Below are positions 52,201 to 62,314 of a DNA stretch of 64,000 nt, in pieces. The stretch spans positions 1-64,000 of the forward strand of contig CAWZYM010000238.1 of the NCBI GenBank assembly GCA_963966185.1. The letters are read 5' to 3'. Under the pieces are notes generated by a model that searched no databases, was not told the DNA's origin, and saw nothing but the letters and a program-made list of their open reading frames with translations. The first letter of the stretch is position 1, and each line of letters starts with the position of its first letter. The DNA comes from Rhabditoides inermis. Taxonomy: Eukaryota > Nematoda > Chromadorea > Rhabditida > Rhabditidae. The position numbers and the translations under genes were made by a program.

Positions 52201-55200
52201 TCTCGGTGGTCAGATAGAGAGGCGTCGCCCCGCTCGCATCTCTCCCTCTCCCCCTCTTCCCATCTCATCCACTCACATTGGTACTGTAATCTATATGGGT
52301 GGTCAGATGGAGAGGCGTCGTCCCGCTCGCATCTCTCCCTCTTCCCCTCTCCCCATCTCATCCATTCACATTGGTACTGTTGGATATCTCGGTGGTCAGA
52401 TGGAGAGGCGTCGCCCGGCTCGCATCTCTCCCTCTTCCCCTTTCCCCATCTCATCCATTTACATTGGTACTGTTGGATATCTCGGTGGTCAGATGGAGAG
52501 GCGTCGCCCCGCTCGCATCTCTCCCTCTTCCCCTCTCCCCATCTCATCCATTCACATTGGTACTGTTGGATATCTCGGTGGTCAGACGGAGAGGCGTCGT
52601 CCCGCTCGCATCTCTCCCTCTTCCCCTCTCCCCATCTCATCCACTCACATTGGTACTGTTGGATATCTCGGTGGTCAGATGGAGAGGCGTCGCCTCGCTC
52701 GCATCTCTCCCTCTTCCCATCTCCCCATCTCATCCATTCACAATGGTACTGTTGGATATCTCGGTGGTCAGACGGAGAGGCGTCGTCCCGCTCGCATCTC
52801 TCCCTTTTCCCCTCTCCCCATCTCATCCACTCACATTGGTACTGTAATCTATATGGGTGGTCAGACGGAGAGGCGTCGTTTCGCTCGCATCTCTCCCTCT
52901 TCCCCTCTCCCCATCTCATTCATTCACATTGGTACTGTTGGATATCTCGGTGGTCAGATGGAGAGGCGTCGCCCCGCTCGCATCTCTCCCTCTTCCCCTC
53001 TCCTCATCTCATTCATTCACATTGGTACTGTATTCTATATGGGTGGTCAGATGGAGAGGCGTCGCCCCGCTCGCATCTCTCCCTCTTCCCCTCTCCCCAT
53101 CTCATCCATTCACATTGGTACTGTTGTATATCTCGGTGGTCAGATGGAGAGGCGTCGCCTCGCTCGCATCTCTCCCTCTTCTCATCTCCCCATCTCATCC
53201 ATTCACAATGGTACTGTTGGATATCTCGGTGGTCAGACGGAGAGGCGTCGCCCGGCTCGCATCCTTCCCTCTTCCCCTCTCCCCATCTCATCCACTCACA
53301 TTGGTACTGTAATCTATATGGGTGGTCAGATGAAGAGGCGTCGCCCGGCTCGCATCTCTCCCTCTTCCCCTCTCCCCATCTCATCCATTCACATTGGTAC
53401 TGTTGGATATCTCGGTGGTCAGATGGAGAGGCGTCGCCCCGCTCGCATCTCTTCCTCTTCCCCTCTCCCCATCTCATCCATTCACATTGGTACTGTTGTA
53501 TATCTCGGTGGTCAGATGGAGAGGCGTCGCCTCGCTCGCATCTCTCCCTCTTCCCATCTCCCCATCTCATCCATTCACAATGGTACTGTTGGATATCTCG
53601 GTGGTCAGACGGAGAGGCGTCGCCCGGCTCGCATCCTTCCCTCTTCTCCTCTCCCCATCTCATCCACTCACATTGGTACTGTAATCTATATGGGTGGTCA
53701 GATGAAGAGGCGTCGCCCGGCTCGCATCTCTCCCTCTTCCCCTCTCCCCATCTCATCCATTCACATTGGTACTGTTGGATATCTCGGTGGTCAGATGGAG
53801 AGGCGTCGCCCCGCTCGCATCTCTCCCTCTTCCCCTCTCCCCATCTCATCCATTCACATTGGTACTGTATTCTATATCGGTAGTCAGATGGAGAGGCGTC
53901 GCCCCGCTCGCATCTCTCCCTCTTCCCCTCTCCCCATCTCATCCATTCACATCAGTACTGTTGTATATCTCGGTGGTCAGATAGAGAGGCGTCGCCCCGC
54001 TCGCATCTCTCCCTCTCCCCCTCTTCCCATCTCATCCACTCACATTGGTACTGTAATCTATATGGGTGGTCAGATGGAGAGGCGTCGCCCCGCTCGCATC
54101 TCTCCCTCTTCCCCTCTCCCCATCTCATCCATTCACATTGGTACTGTTGGATATCTCGGTGGTCAGATGAAGAGGCGTCGCCCGGCTCGCATCTCTCCCT
54201 CTTCCCCTCTCCCCATCTCATCCATTCACATTGGTACTGTTGGATATCTCGGTGGTCAGATGGAGAGGCGTCGCCCGGCTCGCATCTCTCCCTCTTCCCC
54301 TCTCCCCATCTCATCCACTCACATTGGTACTGTAATCTATATGGGTGGTCAGATGAAGAGGCGTCGCCCGGCTCGCATCTCTCCCTCTTCCCCTCTCCCC
54401 ATCTCATCCATTCACATTGGTACTGTTGGATATCTCGGTGGTCAGATGGAGAGGCGTCGCCCCGCTCGCATCTCTCCCTCTTCCCCTCTCCCCATCTCAT
54501 CCATTCACATTGGTACTGTTGGATATCTCGGTGGTCAGATGAAGAGGCGTCGCCCCGCTCGCATCTCTCCCTCTTCCCCTCTCCCCATCTCATCCATTCA
54601 CATTGGTACTGTATTCTATCTCGGTAGTCAGATGAAGAGGCGTCGCCCCGCTCGCATCTCTCCCTCTTCCCCTCTCCCCATCTCATCCATTCACATTAGT
54701 ACTGTATTCTATCTGGGTGGTCAGATGGAGAGGCGTCGCCCCGCTCGCATCTCTCCCTCTTCCCCTCTCCCTTTCTCATCCATTCACATTGGTACTGTTG
54801 TATATCTCGGTGGTCAGATGGAGAGGCGTCGCCCCGCTCGTATCTCTCCCTCTTCCCCTCTCCCCATCTTATCCACTCACATTGGTACTGTTTTCTATAT
54901 GGGTGGTCAGATTAAGAGACGTCGCCCCGCTCTCATCTCTCCCTCTTCCCCTCTCCCCATCTCATCCATTCACATTGGTACTGTTGTATATCTCGGTGGT
55001 CAGATGGAGAGGCGTCGCCCCGCTCGTATCTCTCCCTCTTCCCCTCTCCCCATCTTATCCACTCACATTGGTACTGTTTTCTATATGGGTGGTCAGATGG
55101 AGAGGCGTCGCCCCGCTCGCATCTCTCCCTCTTCCCCTCTCCCCATCTCATCCATTCACATTAGTACTGTATTCTATCTGGGTTGTCAGATGGAGAGGCG

Positions 55201-55469
55201 TCGCCCCGCTCGCATCTCTCCCTCTTCCCCTCTCCCCATCTCATCCATTCCCATTGGTACTGTATTCTATATGGGTGGTCAGATGGAGAGGCGTCGCCCC
55301 GCTCGCATCTCTCCCTCTTCCCCTCTCCCCATCTCATCCATTCCCATTGGTACTGTATTCTATATGGGTGGTCAGATGGAGAGGCGTCGCCCCGCTCGCA
55401 TCTCTCCCTCTTCCCCTCTCCCCATCTCATCCATTCAAATTGGTACTATTGGATATCTCGGTAGTCAGA
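22273..55469 (+). repeat. 33-kb array of 93-bp minisatellite (~357 monomers)
   Basis: The monomer consists of GGTGGTCAGATGGAGAGGCG, TCGCCCGGCTCGCATCTC, a roughly 31-base pyrimidine run, then CATTCACATTGGTACTGTTG and GATATCTC. Because 93 is 31 codons, reading frames stay open for hundreds of residues on both strands. Monomer classes differ at linked sites: CGCCCGGC, CGCCCCGC, ACGGAGAGGCGTCGTCCCGC, and CGCCTCGC with CTTCCCATC and TCACAATGG; the joint reads TTGGATATC, TTGTATATC, AATCTATATG or ATTCTATATG. Some monomers are 2 bp shorter (CTCTCTCTTCCCCTCTTCCC) or longer (TATATATCTC). No gene is embedded. Confidence 0.97.
25254..41970 (+). repeat. Higher-order repeat of ~5,572 bp, three consecutive blocks
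   Basis: Marker monomer combinations recur at 25254, 30827 and 36399; at 26186, 31758 and 37330; and at 33526 and 39098, each 5572-5573 bp apart (about 60 monomers). Block-specific changes, such as 93-95 bp offsets near 28-34 kb, show the blocks are not identical. Outside this region other long-range copies appear: 41793 and 43467 (1,674 bp, exactly 18 monomers), 45670 and 53013 (7,343 bp), 39654 and 49137 (9,483 bp). Confidence 0.8.
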
Positions 55470-55572
55470 AGTATGCATGCTCGCCTAGATACGAAGACGG
55501 AGGTGACGATAGACGGGTACATTATGATGAGGTGAACACTATGGCCGCTCATAGACACAAGAAAAACGTAAG
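55470..55572. other. Short unique junction after the minisatellite
   Basis: About 100 bp without recognised features between the last monomer and the hAT-like element. Confidence 0.5.
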
Positions 55573-56401
55573 CAGTGCCTGGTCACGGCGCAACGCGCGA
55601 TCACGCGCGTTGTCATTTCGAGACGAGACAACGCGGCGCGTTGATTCAGGATTATCGAATGCGAGAAATGAGCGGCGTGATTGCACGCCCATGCCACGCG
55701 CGCTGACCGACGCGCGTTGTCGACGAGGATGTTTCAGGACGGGCAAAGCGTGATATCACTCTGCCGCTCATTGGAGATTCGCGAAAGCGTTAGTTCGGGA
55801 TCGGACGTCATTCCGAGACGCCTGCATCTCATGCACTTTTCTTATAAATGCCTTTCTTATAAATGACACGGTTGAGAAATGAGACAAATCATGTGGCATT
55901 ATCGAAACAAATTCGTCACAGTCGTGTTACTAGTTGTACATTCGAGAGCAATCGCGCTCCCGGGCCTTGATCACACTAACATCTATAACCCCACCCCTCC
56001 GGCTCCATATAAGCTGGGAGTCGGAGAGGATCGGGTTCGATTGCAATGAGATAAACACACTTCTACTATTCGTGTTGTCGAGTTGTGGGGAAGGCTGGGG
56101 TAGTATCTGAACCCTGATCAAGTCCTGATATTACGAATTGCATAATTTTCCAATTATCACGGCCCACCAGTCGTTTCATCTCTCCAATCCCGAATGAACG
56201 CGCGGTGGCGTTGTTTCGTGGTTTTCTAACTTCTTCAACTACCACGGGCGTTATTTCGGGATTCTCGAGTTCGAGACTTTTGCCGCGCGTTCATTTCACG
56301 CGGCGTGATTTCGGGAAAAAGCGTGGCGTGATGAAATGACGGCCACACGCCGAGACAAAATCGCGCGTGAAACAACGTCGTTGCGCCGTGACCATGCACT
56401 A
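55573..56401. mobile_element. hAT-like non-autonomous element
   Basis: Terminal inverted repeats of about 22 bp contain a perfect 16-bp core TGGTCACGGCGCAACG (left) and its complement CGTTGCGCCGTGACCA (right). The outermost bases are CAGTGC on the left and TAGTGC (complemented) on the right. Flanking 8-mers AACGTAAG (55565-55572) and AACGTGAC (56402-56409) agree at 6 of 8 positions, as expected for a decayed 8-bp target duplication. Subterminal DNA is rich in CGCGCG and GCGTGATTTC motifs. No transposase is encoded. Family assignment rests on end bases and duplication length only. Confidence 0.65.
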
Positions 56402-57035
56402 AACGTGACTGATGGGAGAAAGATAGGGACAAAAATGAATGTGTTTGCTTTGCAGGTTCAAGTTGTGTTTGCCGTATGGGAGACGCTGGCTGACATCTAC
56501 AATTACCCCTTTGGCTGTTTTTATGATAGCAATTATGATAGCAAGACTATTTCAATTTCAACTACTCTCGACTTTCAGAATCAATGTTTCGTTGTTGTTC
56601 AACAAACTGTTCAACAAATATTGAAAAATTGTATCGAAATTGAACCATGTTCGGATTTCTAATAGGGAATGAACGAGTCTATTGGAAAAATTCAATTTTT
56701 TTTGTTTTCGGTATAGCGTTTATCTCACTACTCATATAGAGTAACCTTGAGTGATAGACATTTATCTCTAATCGAAATAATGTGAGTAACGTAACAAAAG
56801 TAGAGCGGAAGCAAAGCATGAAAATAACATGAGCAAATGAGCATGAACACGAATCACCGGGAGAATCAAGAGAGGAGGATGAGTGAGATACCGCGGCGCA
56901 AAGAAGAGTGTTTTATACCGGTTCCAGACAAGGACAGGGGACGGGACAGTGCGGACAAGGGACGGTGTATATGAACAGGACAGGTGTGTGGCATATAGTT
57001 ACGGTGCACGTGAACAGAACAGGTGTGACATATAG
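56402..57035. other. Intergenic, no gene recognised
   Basis: No recognisable protein. Near the RT fragment (56930-57040) are two direct repeats built around GAACAGGACAGGTGTG / GAACAGAACAGGTGTG with CATATAGTTA, possibly the 3' tail of the retrotransposon below. Confidence 0.4.
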
Positions 57036-58262
57036 TTAGAATTTGTGAATGGTATATAGGTCAAATTTACTCAAAGCGGTTTTAAAAGATGAGAGGGAGG
57101 AGCACCCCACTACTGTATCGGGCAGCTCGTTCCAAACCCTCACTACTCTTACCGCGAAACTACCATATACCAGCGAATTGGAGACGGTCGACTTCCTCAG
57201 CTGACGCCTATTCGGTCGTCTCCCGCTCTGGCGAGAAGGCGGAAGTACCTGCAGGATTCCGCTCAACTCATCAGACTCCATGCCCGCCAGTATCCTAAAG
57301 CAGAATATAAGATCGAGTTCAATGCGGCGATACTCGAGCGAGCGCATTCCGAGGATTGCGAGCCTCTTTTCGTAAGCCATATCAAATGCGGGGAAACCTA
57401 GCTTTAGGAGAGCAAACCTACTAAATCTGTGTAGAACATCCTCGACCTGTGCAATGTCGCCCTTTTGGGAAGGGGACCACACGACCGAGGCATATTCTAG
57501 GATGGGGCGACAATACATGTTAAACAGGATACAATATGTGGACAGAGATGGGAACGAGCAAGCGGCCGTGATAAGATAGGAAATACGGTTGGCCTTCTTA
57601 ACAATTTTAGTAATATGGGCACTAGGAGAGAGATCAGGGCTTATCTCTACACCAAGATCACTTACCGAGTTAGTTACTTTCTGGAGTTCTACACCTGAAA
57701 GAAGAAGAGGGCAATCATGACGCATTCTGATCTGCAGGTGCTGACTCTTGGCCGAGGAGACCGACATTTGCCAGATTTCTGACCAGCGGTCAATCTCCCC
57801 AACGTCCTAGCCCTAGCATCCAGAAATCAATCATAGGATCAACAATAGCACGGCTGACTTTGAGATCATCTGCATACATAAGTGCGTCAGATTTCAAATT
57901 GTCAGTAATGTCATTGATGAAAATGAGAAAGAGAGGGGGACCAATTACGCTACCTTGAGGCACACCAGAGGGACATGAGAAGGATGAGGAGACAGAGTTA
58001 CCGTTCTTGACGACGAATGTGCGAGATGAGAGGTAGGAGGAAAGCCAAGCAATCAGGTTGTTATAAATACCGTATGCCTTGAGCTTATGCAAAAGTAGTG
58101 GGTGGGAAACAGAGTCGAACGCCTTAGCAAAATCAATATATACTGCATCAACCTGATCACCATTGGAAATAGAGTCACACCAGAGAGATAGGGAAAGAGA
58201 TAGTTGTGATGTTGTAGAATGTTTCGGGAGAAACCCAAATTGGTGGCTACAGAAGAGAGATT
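57036..58262 (-). mobile_element. 5'-truncated non-LTR retrotransposon, RT domain, frameshifted
   Basis: The minus strand encodes reverse transcriptase motifs in order: HQFGFLPKHSTTSQL, AVYIDFAKAFDSVSHPLL, SGVPQGSVIGPPLFLIFIND and YADD (57866-57877). Near 57800 the frame shifts; the continuing frame reads RWSEIWQMSVSSAKSQHLQI and on through the thumb and C-terminal region (WSPSQKGDIAQVEDV, VWNELPDTVVG) to a stop at 57036. The order and motifs fit CR1/Jockey-like non-LTR elements. The N-terminal RT part and the endonuclease are missing. The frameshift makes it inactive. Confidence 0.85.
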
Positions 58263-58400
58263 GGGAGAGGAGATGGGATAGTAACCTTGGATTATAACGA
58301 CTGTGAGAACTAAATTAGTTCAACTGAAGTGCTATATAAGCACGCTAGTCGATAAACACAACTGTTAGTAAGATAAAACACCGTCTCCAACGGTCACAAT
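58263..58400. other. Short spacer, nothing recognised
   Basis: No coding or structural feature seen between the two RT remnants. Confidence 0.4.
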
Positions 58401-58640
58401 TCACAGATTCTTGACAGCACGCTTGAACGACTGTTTGGTCTCTTCCAATACAGCCTTCTCCGGTAGGGCATTTCAAAGCCTTCTCAACTCGTTCGCCGGG
58501 TAGTCGTACAGTCTCGCACTTGTCACCACAGGCTCCATCATTCTCAGTGAGTGGCCACCGCGTGCTGTCCTTCTCACTCCACTGTACACCAGGACCAGCA
58601 TTCCATCTGGAGGGGCTCGCACTCCGTGCACATAATTACA
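58401..58640 (-). pseudogene. C-terminal relic of a second RT element
   Basis: The minus strand reads ARLYDYPANELRRL, an in-frame TGA, then NALPEKAVLEETKQSFKRAV and KNL before a stop at 58401-58403. The ending pattern (W)N-LP followed by SFK is common at the C-terminus of non-LTR reverse transcriptases; here the expected Trp codon TGG is TGA. Small and decayed. Confidence 0.55.
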
Positions 58641-59159
58641 GAATAAATTACAAAACTGACGAAAACCGAGCGAGTATAATGGGAGTGAAATGACATGCAT
58701 GCCCAAAATGGTGGTGATTGTGAGGTCTGGCCAATCAGTAGCCAATCAGCAGACCGATTAACAGCCCCTGCCTCATTCTCACTACATTCATTTTTCATAT
58801 TCACGCAAGGCATCCTCATGATGGTAAAGGAAGTTGCAACATCTGGTCACGACGCGTGTACAATTACTGATAGTTGTACACGCATGACCAGACCATCTCG
58901 CGCCCACTCTTCCTGTCGATGTGCACAACTTGTAAACGACTTGGATCAACCAAACATTTATGAACAATGCCAAAACATCACAACACAACTAGATAGAACC
59001 AGCAACGACCAAATTAGTAGACTCTCTTACTCAACACTTGCTTGTGTGTATATCACAATAGACAGATATATAATGTACATCAATGAAAATGAAAATACCG
59101 TGCCATAGTTACGAAACGAAAGGAAGAAGGGAGGGGGGAGGGGGTTGCGGAGTTACCTT
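58641..59159. other. Intergenic with a strong hairpin, BET1 3' region
   Basis: No gene recognised apart from the probable 3' UTR of BET1 near 59159. A hairpin lies at 58842-58892: TCTGGTCACGACGCGTGTAC with its near complement GTACACGCATGACCAGA around a short loop. Confidence 0.4.
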
Positions 59160-60258
59160 CTAGCGGGAGAGGTAGTAGATGACAAAGAAGACGAATAGTG
59201 AGAAGCCGATCAGATACAACAGCATATTTTTGCCTGGAAGAAGAAATCAAATCGACGTTCAATGATTCAATCAACAATCCATCAAAAACCACTGAGAGCC
59301 ACTCACCTCCGGCCTTGCTGACGATGCCGAGACGACGCATAGTCGCACCGAGCAGACCCTAAATGCATACATTTCAAAAAAAAAACAGTCACAGAAAAAG
59401 TTGTAACGAAAGAATTGCGTGCCTTGCTGGCGTCGAAGTCGCTGTCCATGTCATTGAGCAGCCGGTTCTGCTCCCGCACGTCGTCCCCGATTGCGATCGT
59501 CACCTGCACACTTATTTTTATATTAAATTTATTGATTGCATGCACAAATACAATTGAAAGTGGCGCACCTTTTTGAGTGCAGACACCTTGCTGGCGAGGT
59601 CGTCGACGAGGTTGTCGTTGTGCCTCTCCATGTAGCTCCCATCGGAACCCCCGTTCGACTGACCTGTAATATCAAGTCTGATTACTTCACGGCTCGTCAA
59701 AGCAACAGAACCCGCGCACTCCCTCTGTGACGGGCTCGAACCATTTCAACTCTCAAGCCACGCCCATAAACTTTCAGCACGAAAACCAAAATGCATATTT
59801 GCGAATCATAACTCGCTAATCACCAGTAGCAAAACTCGCGGCAATGTAGGCAGTGTTAGTGGAACTCACTCCAGAGTGTCTATAGCGCAGAGCGATCACG
59901 CTAGCCTGGTAATCTGGCTACCGGGGTTCGAATCCTTACATTTCCGAATGTTTTGTGTAATTACTATTGAAACAAAATTTCGAATGCATGCCACGCCCAC
60001 TTGAATAAGCTCCGCCCCCTCTGATCGCCACGCTTTTTCTACGGAGGGAGTGCGCGCTTGACGAGCCGTGACTTATAATAACAGACTACAACGCCAGGGA
60101 ATGAAGAAGCGGGATGAAGAACAGCAACAGCAAGAAACGAGCGAGCAAAAGTGATATGCAACCCCGTGAGCACGAAGCTAATCTTCAGTTTAACAGCTCT
60201 GATACGAGGGGAATAAAAAATATAATAGAAAACCACCTTTCGTACCACGGTAAGCCAT
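59160..60258 (-). CDS. BET1: BET1-type Qc-SNARE, five coding exons
   Basis: Vesicle-fusion SNARE of ER-to-Golgi transport, anchored by a C-terminal membrane helix. Coding exons (minus strand): 60246-60258, 59569-59663, 59423-59503, 59307-59358, 59160-59233; protein 104 residues, against about 110-118 in vertebrate homologues. Start MAYRG at 60258; a 5' UTR acceptor may lie at 60346. SNARE motif about residues 22-76 with the central-layer Gln at 48 in DDVREQNRLLNDMDSDFD. Residues 84-102 (MLLYLIGFSLFVFFVIYYL) are the tail anchor; stop TAG at 59160. Introns are 582, 65, 64 and 73 nt. The third uses AAG|GCACGC, a GC donor; a GT donor 15 nt further would insert five residues in the SNARE helix. 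BET1L (GS15) is a possible alternative identity. Confidence 0.88.
59688..60070. mobile_element. 383-bp TIR element inside BET1 intron 1
   Basis: It starts CACGGCTCGTCAA and ends TTGACGAGCCGTG. Complementarity continues imperfectly inward (GCGCACTCCCTC with GAGGGAGTGCGC). ACTT precedes (59684-59687) and follows (60071-60074), a 4-bp target duplication. On the plus strand it contains a tRNA-like part with A-box-like TAGCGCAGAGCG (59883) and a perfect B-box GGTTCGAATCC (59925-59935). No open frame of note. CAC termini and the 4-bp duplication recall the element at 2444-3979. Confidence 0.72.
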
Positions 60259-60346
60259 TGTTTTGCCGATAAAGCGGGTGAATGTTGTTCAGTTCTCGAG
60301 CACTCGTCGAAGATAACGATACTGCCGCCGTTGGTGGCGTCTCCTG

Positions 60347-61044
60347 CAAAAAGGTGTTGATATTGCGAAAAATAAAACTTACATATACAGACTATCAATT
60401 GAAAAATAATAATTAATAAGTTATTTTTCAAATACCATTAGATAATGTTTAGAAATGACTAGAATGAAAAATAATGACTGGGAAGGTTGTAGTGAGCAAA
60501 AATGTGGAGTCACGATTTGGATTAATAGACGGAAATCATAATAATCATAATTTAAAATAGGATGAATGAGGAGATTAGATACGAAATGCGAAACAGCTGA
60601 TTTGAAATAGATAATTATGGTTATACTGTAGTGAACTTTGAGCGCATGAATTATTTCAACACTTTCCAAAATCCTTGTTTTTTGAATTTTTGTAGAATTT
60701 TAATGTTGTATAAATTATACCTAGCTCATATATCATAATAATATTTATGAATAACACTCTTTCTCTTTTATATTTCACTTAAAGGGGGATACGCGCAATT
60801 AAACTATCCAAATTGGCGCGCCATTTGCTATACAGTTTCCGCAGATCTGGAGACACGTCACATAGTATAAGTGTCAGCTGGTGATGCGGCTGTCGCCAAC
60901 GAGTTTTCCGATCCGCCATTGCGATTGACTGTGTTCTTGCGATGATGTGATTTCTGCGTGAATACGTGTTGTGTCATGTGATTCGTTGTGCTGTTTAGAG
61001 TTCGTCGGCGCTTCCCGAGGGTCGTTCGGGCGAGCCCCGCCAAC
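60347..61044. promoter_or_regulatory. Divergent intergenic region between BET1 and SELENOK
   Basis: About 0.7 kb separates the probable BET1 5' exon and the SELENOK start. It is AT-rich at 60400-60780 and GC-richer from 60810 (GGCGCGCC) to the SELENOK start. A shared promoter is plausible from position alone; no TATA box or start site can be assigned with confidence. Confidence 0.35.
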
Positions 61045-62262
61045 ATGGTCTACATCGATTCCAGTACGTGTCAAGTTTGATATCTTCTATTAATGTTTAA
61101 CATGTTCTGTTATTGTTTTTAATAGGTGTGTAATCATCGATCGCTGATTGCAGGCGGGAATGTGGTGGAGAAGCAGAAATCGCTGCTCGCCTTCCTCACT
61201 GGATTCTTTTCAGTCATCATACTATTGTGGGTGTTTTCTTAGAATGCAGCTTGGATTTGTGTATTTCTTCTAATATGCATTTCTGTTTCCATAATTTTGT
61301 TGGTGACTATACCAGCGTCTTTGTTTCAGCTTCAAGTCTCTGTTGGGGATGGACGGTCCGTCCCGCGTGTCTTCAGCCGACGAACATCGCTCCCACCTGA
61401 GGAGGAGCAATGGCGGCGGTCCGGGCGATAGATGGAGTGGCGGAGGAGGAGGAGGAGGAGGGCAGACGGGAACTACCGGTACGTGTGGCTATTCAATGTT
61501 TATTTCTCCATCAGTTGGTTCATCTCACTTGGCAATTGTTGTGTTGTTCGGTAGTTCGGTTAGAGCTGTAGGTTACTAACTGCCGTCTGTTCAATACGTG
61601 AGGGTGAGATAGGTGTTTCTATCACTCTCTCGAATTTTCTGTCCATTCAATGCGGTCATTTCATTGATTTTCGATGGGATCAGGGGATTGTTAGAATGTG
61701 CATGGATGGCATTGTAAAGACAGTAGAGTAGCTTATCCGTTAATTGTCTATAATCCTAGCGTGCATTGATAATGGTGTATGGGGGTGGTGGAGAGCATAG
61801 GATCGGAAGCCAAATGGAGTGTGCTCCGCTGAACAGTGCCCAAGAATACGAAACTCCCATTCACTCTCGTTTATATCATGTCTCGCAGGAGCTAGGATAC
61901 AATTATATGACATGCGTAACCGCTACAATGCATCACATGCTTACTGCGTCGTTTCGTTCTCTTTCTCTCTTCACTACAACTGTGATGTAATGAGAAACAA
62001 GATGGGAGGTATACAGGCACATACCCATACTATGCTTATTCAGGAGCACCCCTCTATTCTCTATTCAATCAACAGCTCTATTGTGTTGTTCCCTAAGTGT
62101 ATTCAGAATAACTGCGTTTCGCACTCGAATTTTCCATAATTGGCTTATTGAATGTGCATTGTGAGAATCGATGAGCTGGTCTAGTCATAGGCATAGCACC
62201 CCGTAGCATTTACAACATATCACGTAGGTTGGGAGAATACAAGCGATACTGTTGCCGTTCTC

Positions 62263-62314
<52 letters not shown>

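Noticed and set aside
22273..55469. CRISPR array
   Set aside because: The repeats are contiguous 93-bp units without unique spacers, there are no cas genes, and the DNA is eukaryotic.
22273..55469. Telomeric or rDNA repeat
   Set aside because: The monomer has no TTAGGG-type unit and no rRNA similarity.
22090..55753. Very long open frames (up to about 1,276 codons) that look like giant repetitive proteins
   Set aside because: The 93-bp repeat is a multiple of three, so several frames on both strands stay open together. Frames switch at 2-bp indels, there is no consistent start, and no frame is preferentially conserved.
60246..60345. Open frame reading GDATNGGSIVIFDECSRTEQ on the minus strand
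   Set aside because: It overlaps the BET1 first exon in another phase. Only the phase giving MAYR joins the next exon in frame with the SNARE.
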